Counted from the stretch's first letter, positions 18,150-27,218 are shown. The stretch: 64,000 nt of DNA from Altererythrobacter lutimaris (GCF_013371495.1 NZ_JABWTA010000001.1:1844001-1908000), one strand, 5' to 3'. Notes: generated by a model not told the origin, from the sequence alone. Made by a program: numbers and translations.

Positions 18150-18164
18150 TTAAGGATTGGTTAG
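18150..18164. promoter_or_regulatory. Possible CtrA-type box
   Basis: TTAA-N7-TTAG (consensus TTAA-N7-TTAA) lies 70 nt upstream of the PilZ-XRE start, a position fitting control by the alphaproteobacterial regulator CtrA. One mismatch; found by eye only. Confidence 0.3.
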
Positions 18165-18318
18165 TTTCCGGCTCAACTCATCCCGAAAACCCGCGAATTC
18201 TGCAAGAGAACGCTATCAAATGACCGCAGATGTAACCTTAGCGGAGCGGCTTACGAACCGGATTGCTGGGATGCTGCCGGAAGGCTAGGCAGCACATATA
18301 GCGAATTCGGAGAGAATA

Positions 18319-18912
18319 ATGCTGAAGAAGCTGGGTTTGGGTGTTGGCGCGATTCTAGTGCTGTTGTTAGTCGCAGCCGCATGGTTCTTGGGGCCAGCGC
18401 TGTTCCCGCCAACGAACATGCAAGCGGGCGAGACGCTGGGCGAACGTGTGCCGGTCGATATGGAACTGCGTAATGAAAACGGAAATGTCGCTTCCATCAG
18501 CGATGTAGCAGGCGAGAATGGTACAGTCCTTGTCATGGTTCGCTCGGCTGACTGGTGCCCGTTTTGCGTCGCGCAGCTAAAGGACCACGCGGCGATTGCG
18601 GAAGACATCGCTTCGCAAGGCTATCGTCTGGTCGGCCTGTCCTATGATGAGCCGGAGCTGCTGGCAGATTTCGCTACCGAGCAAGAGATACCCTACGCGC
18701 TCCTCAGTGATACAGAGAGCCGCTTTATCGACGCTGTGGGCCTACGCGATCCGCAATATGGCGAAGGCCATATGGCTGAAGGCGTGCCGCGCGCTAGCGT
18801 GCTGGTGATTGCGCCGGACGGTACGCTAAAGGCAAAATTCGTCAGCGAAGACTACCGCCAGCGCCCCAGCAACGAGCAAGTGCTCGAACTGATCGCCAGC
18901 GCGACCAGCTAA
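18319..18912 (+). CDS. Membrane-anchored peroxiredoxin-like thiol protein
   Basis: 197 residues. A single N-terminal membrane helix (LGLGVGAILVLLLVAAAWFL) anchors a periplasmic thioredoxin-fold domain (about 38-195). The active-site segment SADWCPFCVAQLKDH has a CxxC, with a downstream DTESRFIDAVGLRD typical of AhpC/TSA-related redoxins. Likely role: peroxide or thiol redox chemistry at the outer face of the membrane. SD GGAGAGAAT lies before the ATG. Confidence 0.8.
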   Translation: MLKKLGLGVGAILVLLLVAAAWFLGPALFPPTNMQAGETLGERVPVDMELRNENGNVASISDVAGENGTVLVMVRSADWCPFCVAQLKDHAAIAEDIASQGYRLVGLSYDEPELLADFATEQEIPYALLSDTESRFIDAVGLRDPQYGEGHMAEGVPRASVLVIAPDGTLKAKFVSEDYRQRPSNEQVLELIASATS

Positions 18913-18914
18913 GT

Positions 18915-18943
18915 CGCCCGGTCAGGCCGCCGCCCGGTCAGGC
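18915..18943. repeat. 13-bp direct repeat at the 3' end of lysC
   Basis: CGCCCGGTCAGGC occurs at 18915-18927 and again at 18931-18943. The second copy includes the lysC stop codon, so a short duplication of the gene end is likely. Confidence 0.7.
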
Positions 18944-20218
18944 AGCTTCCTCTTTCGCATCGAGCCCATAAGCAGTGTGCAGCACTCGCACTGCCAACTC
19001 GGTCTCGTCTTCATCAATCAGCACGCTGACCTTGATTTCCGAAGTCGAGATCGCCTGGATATTGATCCCGCGATCGGACAGCGCGCGGAACATATTGCTT
19101 GCAACGCCGGCATGGCTCTTCATTCCTACGCCCACGACACTGATCTTCGCGATCTTGCTGTCCGTGATTATCCGGTTGAAGCCGATATCTTCGCGTTTGT
19201 CTTCAAGCAGTGCTTGCGCGCGTGCGAGGTCAGCTTGCGGCACTGTGAAAGTCACATCGGTCTCGCCTTTGTCGCGGCCAACGTTCTGAATGATCATGTC
19301 TACATTTATCGAAGCATCAGCGAGCGGTTCGAAGATATGCGCCACCGCGCCCGGCTTGTCCGGCACCCGCGTGAGGATGATCTTCGCTTCGTTTTTGTCG
19401 TGCGCAATGCCGGTTACAAGCTGGCGTTCCATATCGCCGTTCTCCACTAAAGCATTCATTTCTTCATCCGATACGATCATCGTGCCGGGCAGTTCATCTG
19501 CAGGGATGGCGTCATCGCCAAGGAAGCTGGAAAGCACTTGCAAGCGCACGCCCTCTTTCATGGCGAGGCCGACAGAGCGGGTTTGCAAGACCTTTGCACC
19601 GACCGAGGCTAGCTCCAGCATTTCCTCGTAAGTGACGGCTTTCTGCTTTTTCGCTTTCGCAACGATGCGCGGGTCGGTCGTGTAGACCCCGTCCACATCG
19701 GTGTAGATGTCGCAACGATCCGCCTTGATCGCCGCTGCGACCGCTACAGCAGAGGTATCAGAACCGCCGCGGCCCATGGTGGTAATCCGCCCGTCTTCGC
19801 TCACGCCTTGGAAGCCCGGGATAACTGCGATCTCTCCGCGCGCGAGGCTTTCCAGAAGCTCTGGCGAGTCAATGGTTTCAACGCGCGCTTTCGAGTGCGC
19901 TTCAACTGTCTTCACCGGCAATTGCCATCCAAGCCAGCTGCGCGCCTTGCATCCGAGTGACTGCAAGGTCAGCGCCAGCAAGCCGCTGGTGACTTGTTCA
20001 CCGCTGGCCACTACCACATCATACTCTGCCGGATCATACAGCGCATTGGCTTCGCGGCAGAAATTGACCAAGCGATCAGTTTCGCCTGCCATGGCTGAAA
20101 CAACCACTGCGACTTCATGACCCGCAGCCTGCTGTTTGCGCACAATCTGCGCCACACGCCGGATGCGTTCCGTCCCCGCCATGGAGGTACCGCCAAATTT
20201 CATAACGATGCGGGCCAA
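18938..20218 (-). CDS. lysC: Aspartate kinase
   Basis: 426 residues from a TTG at 20218. This gives the classical N-terminus MARIVMKFGGTSMAGTERIR with GGAGCGAG just upstream. The kinase domain (about 1-245) includes VSAMAGETDRLVNF and GRGGSDTSAVAVAAA; two ACT domains (about 265-415) mediate feedback by lysine/threonine. It phosphorylates aspartate, first step to Lys, Met, Thr and diaminopimelate. Divergent from ubiG across 53 nt. Confidence 0.95.
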   Translation of the reverse strand: MARIVMKFGGTSMAGTERIRRVAQIVRKQQAAGHEVAVVVSAMAGETDRLVNFCREANALYDPAEYDVVVASGEQVTSGLLALTLQSLGCKARSWLGWQLPVKTVEAHSKARVETIDSPELLESLARGEIAVIPGFQGVSEDGRITTMGRGGSDTSAVAVAAAIKADRCDIYTDVDGVYTTDPRIVAKAKKQKAVTYEEMLELASVGAKVLQTRSVGLAMKEGVRLQVLSSFLGDDAIPADELPGTMIVSDEEMNALVENGDMERQLVTGIAHDKNEAKIILTRVPDKPGAVAHIFEPLADASINVDMIIQNVGRDKGETDVTFTVPQADLARAQALLEDKREDIGFNRIITDSKIAKISVVGVGMKSHAGVASNMFRALSDRGINIQAISTSEIKVSVLIDEDETELAVRVLHTAYGLDAKEEAA

Positions 20219-20271
20219 TTTCGTGCTCGCTCCTGCTGGTTTCGTCGCCTGCGCGCTGTTAGGGATGCATT

Positions 20272-21009
20272 ATGGATAAGGCAAATGTCTCAAATGTAAC
20301 TATCCGGCCAGAGGAAGCCGCTCACTTTTCGTCGCTTGCGCGTGAGTGGTGGAATCCCAAAGGGCCGATGGCGTCGCTCCACCAGGTGAACCCTGTGCGT
20401 CTGCGCTTCATAAGGGAAGCAATCGACACGCATTGGGGCGGCGATATTCGTTCAGCGAAACCGTTGGACGGCAAGACGGCGCTTGATGTCGGATGCGGTG
20501 CAGGCCTGGTGTGCGAGCCGCTCTCCCGGCTAGGCGCGCAGGTCACCGGCGTTGATGCTTCATCCGAGAATGTGGGCGTTGCAAGCGCGCATGCCGATGC
20601 AGCAGGGCTCGACATCCGTTACATGACTGGCGAGCTCGCCAGCCTCGATATCGGACAGTTTGATCTCGTCACATGTCTTGAAGTGATCGAGCATGTCGCA
20701 GACAAACCGGCCTTCCTGCGCGATCTCGCAGCCCGTCTAGCGCCGGGCGGTTTGATGGTGCTTTCGACACCCAATCGTACCGTTGCAAGCCGCACGCTGC
20801 TGGTCGGCGCGGCTGAAGCAGTTGGCTATGTCCCGCGCGGCACGCATGACTGGAATGACTTTGTGACGCCGGATGAGCTGCAAGACCTGCTGGCTGAAGC
20901 AGGCCTCGCCATGGGAACCCCTCGCGGCATCACCTGGCGTCCGGGCAAAGGCATGCATTTGAGCAATGACCTTTCATTGAACTACATTGTCGAAACGCGA
21001 CAATTGTAA
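20272..21009 (+). CDS. ubiG: Ubiquinone biosynthesis O-methyltransferase
   Basis: 245 residues. Class I SAM methyltransferase with motif I ALDVGCGAGLVCEPLSRLGA, acidic post-I VTGVDASSENVGVA, and CLEVIEHVADKPAFL. The N-terminal HFSSLAREWWNPKGPMASLH is the recognisable UbiG signature. It methylates both hydroxyls formed on the ubiquinone ring. Length and motifs match the family closely. Confidence 0.95.
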   Translation: MDKANVSNVTIRPEEAAHFSSLAREWWNPKGPMASLHQVNPVRLRFIREAIDTHWGGDIRSAKPLDGKTALDVGCGAGLVCEPLSRLGAQVTGVDASSENVGVASAHADAAGLDIRYMTGELASLDIGQFDLVTCLEVIEHVADKPAFLRDLAARLAPGGLMVLSTPNRTVASRTLLVGAAEAVGYVPRGTHDWNDFVTPDELQDLLAEAGLAMGTPRGITWRPGKGMHLSNDLSLNYIVETRQL

Positions 21010-21093
21010 GCTTCTCTCCCATTTCAGGTGGCATTCAGGGCCAATCGCACTAACGTGCGTGCTTTGAGGGACTGACCACATGGGGGAATTCAA

Positions 21094-22413
21094 TTGACGC
21101 AAGCTGGCGCGGAGCGCGGTCTTATTCTGTCTGAGAACAAGATCGTCAGGCTGTTTTCGTTTTTCTTCCTCTATTTTGGCCAGGGTCTGCCGGTTGGGAT
21201 AACCGTTATCGCCTTGCCTGCATGGCTGGCTGCGAATGGAGCGCCGGATGCTGACGTCGCGGCGGTTGTTGCGATGGCTTACTTGCCGTGGAGCTTCAAA
21301 TGGATCCCGGCTGCGATCTTTGACCGCTATGCTTATCTTGCGATGGGACGACGGCGCGCTTGGCTGATCTTCTCGCAAGGCCTCATGATCGCAGGGTTCG
21401 TCATTGCAGCGGTGCTCGCGCCTGGTGTCGATGATATCGATACAATCCTGGTGGCGACATTTCTCATCATGGGAGGCGCGGCATCACAGGACGTGGCTGT
21501 AGACGGCCTTGCCGTCGACATCCTTCCAGAGAAGGACCAAGGCACAGCCAGCTCTTTCATGTTTGGCGGCCAGACTGTGGCGCGTGCTGTAGCTGGGGCT
21601 GCATCCGGTTTCGGGCTGCAATATTATGGGAGCCAAGCGACCTTCCTCGCCTTCATTCCGGTCATTCTCATTATCACCGCCTATGCATGCCTGATCAAAG
21701 AGCGGCCGGGTGAAAAGCGTTTCCCGTGGAACGATGGCGAAGCGCATCCGGTCAACCTTCAGCGCAATGTCGGGGCATGGTGGCCCATCTTCAAAGTGAC
21801 TGTCTTGTCGCTGCTGAAGCGCGACAGCCTCGTCCTTATCACCGCTTCCAGCCTTGGACGGACGGCAGGGGGCATGCTCATTCCCCTTGTTCCCATTCTG
21901 GCCGTGAATTATGCAGGTTACGATACTGCGAGCTATTCCGGCATGATCTCGACCGTCGATCTTGCGATGGCGATCGTAGCGATCGGAGTAGGCAGCTTCC
22001 TTACGATCCGTTTTGGTCCGAAGTTCTCTTATGCGGGTGTCGAACTACTGCTAGGCGCGGCGGCGATCTATATCCTGGTCGCACAGGGCCTTTGGGTGAC
22101 ACCAATTGGCTTCATCGCGCTGGCCTGCGTCTATTCGCTATTGGTCACACTTTCCAGCATCACGTCCAACCCGCTACGTATGCAACTGTCGGATGAGCGT
22201 GTCGCGGCAACGCAGTTCACGATCTACAATTCGCTTTCCAATCTGCCGGTCTCGCTAGGCGCGACGATCTTTGCATGGCTTGGCGGCGCAGACGAGCTGG
22301 CGATGGTGCTGGGGACGACTGCTGCACTGTATGCAGCTGCGGTCGTGTTCATTCTGCTACTGCGGGTCGGAGGACGACCTGTGGAAGCCGAACCCGAACC
22401 TGTGATGAACTAA
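21094..22413 (+). CDS. MFS transporter, AmpG-like
   Basis: 439 residues from a TTG at 21094, chosen because GGGGGAA precedes it by five bases and the nearby ATG (21080) is out of frame. About twelve membrane helices. The first region FFFLYFGQGLPVGITVIALP and the loop ASQDVAVDGLAVDILPEKDQ resemble AmpG/PAT-type transporters (muropeptides, acetyl-CoA). The substrate is not assignable from context. Confidence 0.8.
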   Translation: MTQAGAERGLILSENKIVRLFSFFFLYFGQGLPVGITVIALPAWLAANGAPDADVAAVVAMAYLPWSFKWIPAAIFDRYAYLAMGRRRAWLIFSQGLMIAGFVIAAVLAPGVDDIDTILVATFLIMGGAASQDVAVDGLAVDILPEKDQGTASSFMFGGQTVARAVAGAASGFGLQYYGSQATFLAFIPVILIITAYACLIKERPGEKRFPWNDGEAHPVNLQRNVGAWWPIFKVTVLSLLKRDSLVLITASSLGRTAGGMLIPLVPILAVNYAGYDTASYSGMISTVDLAMAIVAIGVGSFLTIRFGPKFSYAGVELLLGAAAIYILVAQGLWVTPIGFIALACVYSLLVTLSSITSNPLRMQLSDERVAATQFTIYNSLSNLPVSLGATIFAWLGGADELAMVLGTTAALYAAAVVFILLLRVGGRPVEAEPEPVMN

Positions 22414-22423
22414 GTTCGCAGGC

Positions 22424-23509
22424 TCAGTCCGCGCGCGCTTTCACACCCAGTGCGGGCGCATCGTGGAAGATGCCGTCAACGCCAGCCGCTTCGAGCATGT
22501 CGATCAGTGCCATGGCATTGCCATGCGCTGCATCGCCGCCGATTGCACGCAAAGGTTCTGGCAGGAAGGCATTTTCCGGCCGCAACGTCCAGGCGTGGAC
22601 CACCAGCCCCTCGGCTTTAGCATCCGCGACCAGCGCAGTAGGCGAGCCGTCGGTGTTAAGGATTTTCGAGAAATGCGCGCCCAGCCCATCGGCATAAGTC
22701 GCGATATCCGCCAAGCCTGATGGCGAAGTCATCTCGTCATAGCGGATCGATGGCTCGTCAGCGGGGCCGCCTTCGGGTTTCACCAGCTGCACCAGTTTGA
22801 AGTCGCTGCGCTGATTCAAGCGCTGCAATGCGCCGATCTCGAAGCTTTGCAGAATAACTTTGTCGCTGGCTTCCAGGCCTTGCTCGCGCAGTTCTTTCAG
22901 TACGAGATCGACCATGTCGATGCCGGCTTCCTCCAGCATGAAGGTTGGGTGCTTGAGCTCGGGATAGAGGCCGATTTTGCGGCCTGTCTCGGCTTCCTTT
23001 GCGCGCACCAGTTTCACGACATCGGCAAAGGTCGGAACCTGATAAAGCCCATTGAAGCGCGTGTTGGCAGGCCGCACGGCAGGCAGGCGTTCCTTTGCAC
23101 GCAGAGTGCGGATTTCCTCCAGTGTAAAGTCTTCAGCGAACCAGCCTGCAACGCGCTGCCCATCAATCGTTTTCTCGCGCCGGCGGCTTTCAAACTCCTC
23201 GCGATTTGCAACGTCTGTCGTATCCGACAGCTCGTTCTCATGGCGGGAGATCAGCACCAGATCTTTCGTCACCACCAGATCGGGTTCGATATAGTCCGCG
23301 CCCTGATCGATCGCGCGTTCATAGGCCGCAAGCGTGTGTTCCGGCCGCTCTGCACTTGCGCCGCGATGCGCGATAACCAGCATGTCGTCTCCTGTTGCTG
23401 CCAACACTGAAACGGGCGTCACACAGCCTACAATTGTAAGGAATCCGGCCAAAAACAGGCTTAACCCTTTATTGGCCCAGCCTCGGGTAAAATGCGCAGC
23501 TATGATCAA
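22424..23509 (-). CDS. Exported glycerophosphodiester phosphodiesterase
   Basis: 361 residues from a TTG at 23509 with AGGAGAAG eight bases before it; the N-terminus then forms a signal peptide (LSLFLAGFLTIVGCVTPVSV, cut near LAATG). The GDPD barrel shows VIAHRGASAERPEHTLAAYE and DYIEPDLVVTKD, the His/Glu/Asp metal and catalytic segments of GlpQ-type enzymes, and LYPELKHPTF. It cleaves deacylated phospholipids to glycerol-3-phosphate in the periplasm. Its start overlaps a divergent short gene by eight bases. Confidence 0.9.
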   Translation of the reverse strand: MIIAAHFTRGWANKGLSLFLAGFLTIVGCVTPVSVLAATGDDMLVIAHRGASAERPEHTLAAYERAIDQGADYIEPDLVVTKDLVLISRHENELSDTTDVANREEFESRRREKTIDGQRVAGWFAEDFTLEEIRTLRAKERLPAVRPANTRFNGLYQVPTFADVVKLVRAKEAETGRKIGLYPELKHPTFMLEEAGIDMVDLVLKELREQGLEASDKVILQSFEIGALQRLNQRSDFKLVQLVKPEGGPADEPSIRYDEMTSPSGLADIATYADGLGAHFSKILNTDGSPTALVADAKAEGLVVHAWTLRPENAFLPEPLRAIGGDAAHGNAMALIDMLEAAGVDGIFHDAPALGVKARAD

Positions 23510-23666
23510 GAAGCTTCTCCTGTTGACCGTTGTCGCTGTGTTCGGCCTATGGCTTGCGGGTTACGATATGGCGACGATCAGTGCGATGATTTCCGGCGCG
23601 GCGGACAGCTCTGCCGGACAGATGAGCGGTCGCAACACGCTGGAAGATGGCGGCTGGGGCGGTTGA
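23502..23666 (+). CDS. Small membrane-anchored protein, unknown
   Basis: 54 residues with a hydrophobic N-terminal helix (MIKKLLLLTVVAVFGLWLAG) and a Gly/Ser-rich tail ending LEDGGWGG. It is not recognised. No strong ribosome site is seen, and its start overlaps head-to-head with glpQ. The protein-like signal-anchor composition is the only support. Confidence 0.45.
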   Translation: MIKKLLLLTVVAVFGLWLAGYDMATISAMISGAADSSAGQMSGRNTLEDGGWGG

Positions 23667-23704
23667 GCCCAAGTTGCATGGATATGCGCTGAATAAAGCC
23701 ACGG

Positions 23705-24049
23705 TCATCCGAGCGCCGCGCCCCATTCCTCGGATTTGAACCCGACCAGCAATCCGCCTGAGTGTTCGACGACAGGGCGTTTGATCATGCTTGGATTTTC
23801 GCTCATCAATCGCACCGCTTTCGCCTGATCAATGTCGGCTTTGTCTTCGTCAGCCAGCTTGCGAAACGTTGTGCCGCGCTTGTTCAAAAGCACTTCCCAA
23901 CCGACCTCATCCGCCCACGCGCTGAGTTTTGCCGGATCAGCGCCTTCCTTTTTGTAATCGTGAAAGGTGTAATCGCGGCCCTGCTCAGCGAGCCACGTCC
24001 GCGCCTTCTTGACGGTGTCGCAATTGGGGATGCCGTAGAAATGGATCAC
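23705..24049 (-). CDS. ArsC/Spx-family (YffB-like) protein
   Basis: 114 residues from a GTG at 24049 behind GCGGAG. A thioredoxin-fold protein with IHFYGIPNCDTVKKAR near the start (a single Cys in the CxxC-like loop), KKEGADPAKL, NKRGTTFRKL and a C-terminal MIKRPVVE motif. This fits the arsenate reductase-like YffB/ArsC/Spx group. A true arsenate reductase needs further Cys/Arg context that is not clear here, so a thiol-related function is safer. Confidence 0.85.
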   Translation of the reverse strand: MIHFYGIPNCDTVKKARTWLAEQGRDYTFHDYKKEGADPAKLSAWADEVGWEVLLNKRGTTFRKLADEDKADIDQAKAVRLMSENPSMIKRPVVEHSGGLLVGFKSEEWGAALG

Positions 24050-24135
24050 TGAAAACTCCGCAAGCTGGATCAAAAAACGGTCGCCGATCCATGACCGACG
24101 ACCGCTCTTTTGTCACGCGGAGTTAGGCTGGCGCG

Positions 24136-24609
24136 TCAGTTTGTGTACCATTGCCCGGTGCCTGTCGCACTGGTGTCGCTGTACCAATACATCGTCGCGC
24201 TACCGTTTACATAGGCGCCTTCGTCATCCTTGCCCTGGATGCCAGCAACGCAGCCTAGCGGCGTTTCAGGGCCGGGCTCGCCCACATAATTACAGCCATA
24301 GGCGATCTGCGCCGTCCCGCCGTCCGATGCTGTGGCCGTGCAGGCGATATGAATAGCGAAGATGCCGCCATCGGGTTGGCCTGTGCCCGCGCACTTCATG
24401 GTGCCGGTCGATGTTGAGCCGTCTGCAAAGGTGGTCACGTATGTTCCGTCGACCGAGCCCCCGCGATATTGCATTCCGTCAGGGCCCATCAGCCCCCCAT
24501 ACGATTCAACCGGTTCCCAAGTAACTTCGTAAGTGAAGCTTTGCGCATGCGCGGTTCCACTCGCCAACGCCAATGCGCCGGCTACGATTGTTAGTCCAAG
24601 CTTTTTCAA
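24136..24609 (-). CDS. Exported protein of unknown function
   Basis: 157 residues from a TTG at 24609 with GGGGAGAC upstream, opening a signal peptide (LKKLGLTIVAGALALASGTA, cut after AHA). The mature part is Gly/Thr-rich and beta-like, with four Cys (MKCAGTG, HIACTATA, GCNYVG, LGCVAG), probably two disulphides. No family was recognised. It is a monocistronic gene between the ArsC-like gene and the ruvC operon. Confidence 0.7.
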   Translation of the reverse strand: MKKLGLTIVAGALALASGTAHAQSFTYEVTWEPVESYGGLMGPDGMQYRGGSVDGTYVTTFADGSTSTGTMKCAGTGQPDGGIFAIHIACTATASDGGTAQIAYGCNYVGEPGPETPLGCVAGIQGKDDEGAYVNGSATMYWYSDTSATGTGQWYTN

Positions 24610-24713
24610 GGTGTCGTCTCCCCATGTTAGGCGACCCAACATGCCTGCGACGCATGCGTTAGCTTACAACACGCCCTAGGGCGGCTTGATTGGACGGAAT
24701 CGACGGGAGCGCT

Positions 24714-25181
24714 TCAGCTCAGATGCGCGTCAGCAATCGCAACAGCGAGCGCATCTGCCGCATCTGCCCCAGTGAATTGCGCGCTGGGCAGCAAGATCTT
24801 GAGCATCGCCTGGACTTGGCTCTTGTCTGCGCCGCCTGTTCCGACAACGGACTTCTTGACCAGCCGCGCCGCGTGCTCGTTTACGTGAAGGCCACCAGCT
24901 GCGCAGGCTGCAAGCACAACCCCGCGCGCTTGTGCAAGCTTCAGCGTTGATTGCGGGTTTTTGTTGACGAAGATTTCCTCTGCCGCCGCGCGATCTGGCT
25001 GATGCGTCTCGACAATTGCGCGGATGGCATCGTGCAAGTGGTGCAACCGCTCTGCCATCGGCGCTTTCGCATCGGTCTTGACCTGCCCATTCGCGATATG
25101 GCTGAGCTTCGAGCCTTCGCTGCGGATCACGCCCCAGCCGGTGCAACTGAGCGAAGGGTCAAGGCCGAGGATAATGGGCAT
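24714..25181 (-). CDS. ruvC: Crossover junction endodeoxyribonuclease RuvC
   Basis: 155 residues. RNase H-like resolvase with catalytic acidics in LGLDPSLSCTGWGVI (Asp8), AAAEEIFVNKNPQST and the C-terminal GADAADALAVAIADAH. RuvC cuts Holliday junctions with RuvAB. It begins three bases after a 30-residue membrane peptide gene that overlaps yebC, so the three form one operon. Confidence 0.95.
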   Translation of the reverse strand: MPIILGLDPSLSCTGWGVIRSEGSKLSHIANGQVKTDAKAPMAERLHHLHDAIRAIVETHQPDRAAAEEIFVNKNPQSTLKLAQARGVVLAACAAGGLHVNEHAARLVKKSVVGTGGADKSQVQAMLKILLPSAQFTGADAADALAVAIADAHLS

Positions 25182-25184
25182 CGT

Positions 25185-25277
25185 CTAAAGTCCAATTCGC
25201 CAGCCCAATCGCCACGCAGTTGCGATCAGGAATGCGAGGCCAAGAACCAACGCAAGTGCCCATTCGTAAGGCTTCAC
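25185..25277 (-). CDS. 30-residue membrane peptide between yebC and ruvC
   Basis: A GTG start overlaps the yebC TGA (GTGA) and the TAG lies three bases before the ruvC ATG. The product is 30 residues: a short head (MKPYEW), a single membrane helix ([16 protein letters not shown]) and a basic tail (RLGWRIGL). The exact coupling on both sides and the strong helix argue for a real gene despite its size. Function unknown. Confidence 0.65.
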   Translation of the reverse strand: MKPYEWALALVLGLAFLIATAWRLGWRIGL

Positions 25278-26020
25278 GCGTCGAGCTTAGACATCACTTC
25301 GTCGGAGATCTCGTAATTCCCCCAAACGGTTTGCACATCGTCATCGTCGTCCAGGACATCGATCAGCTTCAAGAGCGTGCTCGCGCCTTTCTCGTCCATC
25401 TCAACAGTGATGTTGGGCTTCCAGGCGAGCTTGACTTCTTTCGCTTCACCCAAAGCCTTCTCCAGGCTGCTTGCGACTTCATGAAGGTCTTCCGCAGCGG
25501 TCCAGATCTCATGGGTTTCATCGGATGACTGGATGTCTTCTGCGCCTGCTTCAAGTGCGGCTTCCAGCACAGTCTCTTCATCTCCCGCTTCGATGCCATA
25601 TTCGATATAGCCCACGCGCTCGAAACCATGCGCGACCGAGCCTTCTGTGCCGAGATTGCCGCCATTCTTGGAAAACGCTGTGCGCACAGCCGTAGCCGTG
25701 CGGTTACGGTTATCCGTCAGCGCTTCGACAATGATCGCGCTGCCGCCCGGGCCATAGCCTTCGTAGCGGACCTCTTCGTAATTCTCGCCATCCGCTGCGT
25801 TCGCCTTGTCGATTGCGCGCTGGATGTTGTCCTTCGGCATGGACTGCGCTTTGGCGGTATTGACCGCAAGCCGCAGACGCGGGTTCATGTCGGGATCGGG
25901 CGTCCCCATCTTGGCCGCCACGGTAATCTCGCGGCTAAGCTTGGAAAAGAGGTTGGAGCGCTTCTTGTCCTGTGCACCCTTGCGGTGCATGATGTTCTTG
26001 AATTTGGAATGGCCTGCCAT
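25274..26020 (-). CDS. yebC: YebC/PmpR-family regulatory protein
   Basis: 248 residues from the ATG at 26020, giving the invariant N-terminus [20 protein letters not shown]. Further signatures are [20 protein letters not shown] and [20 protein letters not shown]. Some members bind DNA as regulators; others (TACO1-like) are tied to translation of difficult peptides. In many proteobacteria yebC neighbours ruv genes, as here. Confidence 0.95.
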   Translation of the reverse strand: MAGHSKFKNIMHRKGAQDKKRSNLFSKLSREITVAAKMGTPDPDMNPRLRLAVNTAKAQSMPKDNIQRAIDKANAADGENYEEVRYEGYGPGGSAIIVEALTDNRNRTATAVRTAFSKNGGNLGTEGSVAHGFERVGYIEYGIEAGDEETVLEAALEAGAEDIQSSDETHEIWTAAEDLHEVASSLEKALGEAKEVKLAWKPNITVEMDEKGASTLLKLIDVLDDDDDVQTVWGNYEISDEVMSKLDA

Positions 26021-26081
26021 GGTGTGTCCTTGGGGAACTCTTTGTGAATCTTCTACCTGATGTGCGAAGCCCAATAGCCGC

Positions 26082-26825
26082 ATGACCAGCACTACCACAA
26101 GCCTTGCGCATGCAAGTTCGATCACAGGCGAATGGCGGAATTTTGGCGGCTTTATCCGGCACCCATCCCTCCCCAACAAAGCAACCGGCTTTAGCGTGGA
26201 AGCCCTGGTCGCGGTTCTTCGGCTTTACGCGCTCGATCTGGCTTTGATGGGAGCACTCATTGGGGCGCTCCTGATCGCGATGGCAATGGGTTTCGAGATG
26301 CCCGCCAACTCGCTGAACGATCTGGAGCTTACGCTTTACTGGGTCGCAATCATCGTGCTGGGCGCACCGCTATTGGAAGAAATCGCATTCCGCAGCTGGC
26401 TGTCAGGCAGGCCGGGGCATATCCTCTCCGGACTTCTGGCCGCCGGCGCTGTGCTCACTATCCCGTTCATGAGGGATGCCGGCAGCAACGGGATCATCAT
26501 GGGCGCAGCAGGTCTGTTCGCGCTGGTCGGGTTGATCGGAGCGATCAATCATGCCGGGCGCAATCGCGGGCCCTTCGGCTGGTTCAACTGGGCGTTTCCC
26601 GGCATTTTCTGGGTGATCACGCTTGGCTTCGGCGCGGTGCATCTTTCGAATTACGAAGAAGGCACTGGCCTCACCATGTTACCGCTCGTGCTGCCACAAG
26701 TGATTGCTGGAGCCTTGTTCGGTTTTGCTCGAGTGCGCTACGGATTATGGGCAGCGATCCTGCTGCACGCACTTCATAACGCTACCTTTCTCGGCGTTTT
26801 TGCGATCGGGAAAAGCGTCGGCTGA
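26082..26825 (+). CDS. CPBP-family intramembrane metalloprotease
   Basis: 247 residues with about six membrane helices. The Abi/CAAX-protease motifs are present: [10 protein letters not shown] (Glu99, Glu100, Arg104), the second-helix His in [10 protein letters not shown] and a third in [10 protein letters not shown]. These proteases cleave within membranes in peptide maturation or immunity; the substrate is unknown. It ends six bases from the convergent YbjQ-like gene. A second, unrelated CPBP gene is at 45.5 kb. Confidence 0.85.
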   Translation: MTSTTTSLAHASSITGEWRNFGGFIRHPSLPNKATGFSVEALVAVLRLYALDLALMGALIGALLIAMAMGFEMPANSLNDLELTLYWVAIIVLGAPLLEEIAFRSWLSGRPGHILSGLLAAGAVLTIPFMRDAGSNGIIMGAAGLFALVGLIGAINHAGRNRGPFGWFNWAFPGIFWVITLGFGAVHLSNYEEGTGLTMLPLVLPQVIAGALFGFARVRYGLWAAILLHALHNATFLGVFAIGKSVG

Positions 26826-26830
26826 GACTG

Positions 26831-27178
26831 CTAGATTTTGACTGCGGTGCCGCTCGCAGAGACCATCAGCATGGAGCCGGTGTCACCGATCACTTCATAG
26901 TCGAGATCGATCCCGACGACAGCGTTTCCACCGCGTGCGGCGCATTCGGCTTGAAGCTCTGATATCGCCTGCTCGCGTGCATCAGCAAGAATACGTTCGT
27001 AGCTGCCCGAGCGGCCGCCCACGATGTCGCGGATATTGGCAAACAGATCACGAAACAGGTTTGCGCCAACGATCACCTCGCCCGTCACAATACCGAGATA
27101 TTCCTGGATCGGACGCCCTTCGATCGTGGGTGTTGTGGTTACGATAATACCGCGCGCATCTTTCCAGGGACTGGCCAT
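26831..27178 (-). CDS. YbjQ-family (UPF0145) protein
   Basis: 115 residues. Matches the small YbjQ/heavy-metal-binding-domain family: [40 protein letters not shown], and the C-terminal [16 protein letters not shown]. It forms a compact, probably pentameric fold; the cellular role is not established. A GGAG ribosome site and a 22-bp perfect dyad lie in the leader. Confidence 0.9.
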   Translation of the reverse strand: MASPWKDARGIIVTTTPTIEGRPIQEYLGIVTGEVIVGANLFRDLFANIRDIVGGRSGSYERILADAREQAISELQAECAARGGNAVVGIDLDYEVIGDTGSMLMVSASGTAVKI

Positions 27179-27196
27179 GTGTGCTCCTCAATTTGC

Positions 27197-27218
27197 TGTA
27201 TTATCAACATAATACAGA
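27197..27218. promoter_or_regulatory. 22-bp perfect dyad upstream of the YbjQ-like gene
   Basis: CTGTATTAT-CAAC-ATAATACAG, 19 nt before the YbjQ-like start codon. On the minus strand it contains a -10-like TATTAT. No T-run follows, so an operator is more likely than a terminator. Confidence 0.55.

Noticed and set aside
18220..18288. A 22-codon ATG frame upstream of the peroxiredoxin gene
   Set aside because: No clear ribosome site and no signal or conserved feature; too short to support.
24672..24683. 12-bp palindrome CGCCCTAGGGCG after ruvC
   Set aside because: Short palindrome without loop or T-run; could be chance in GC-rich DNA.
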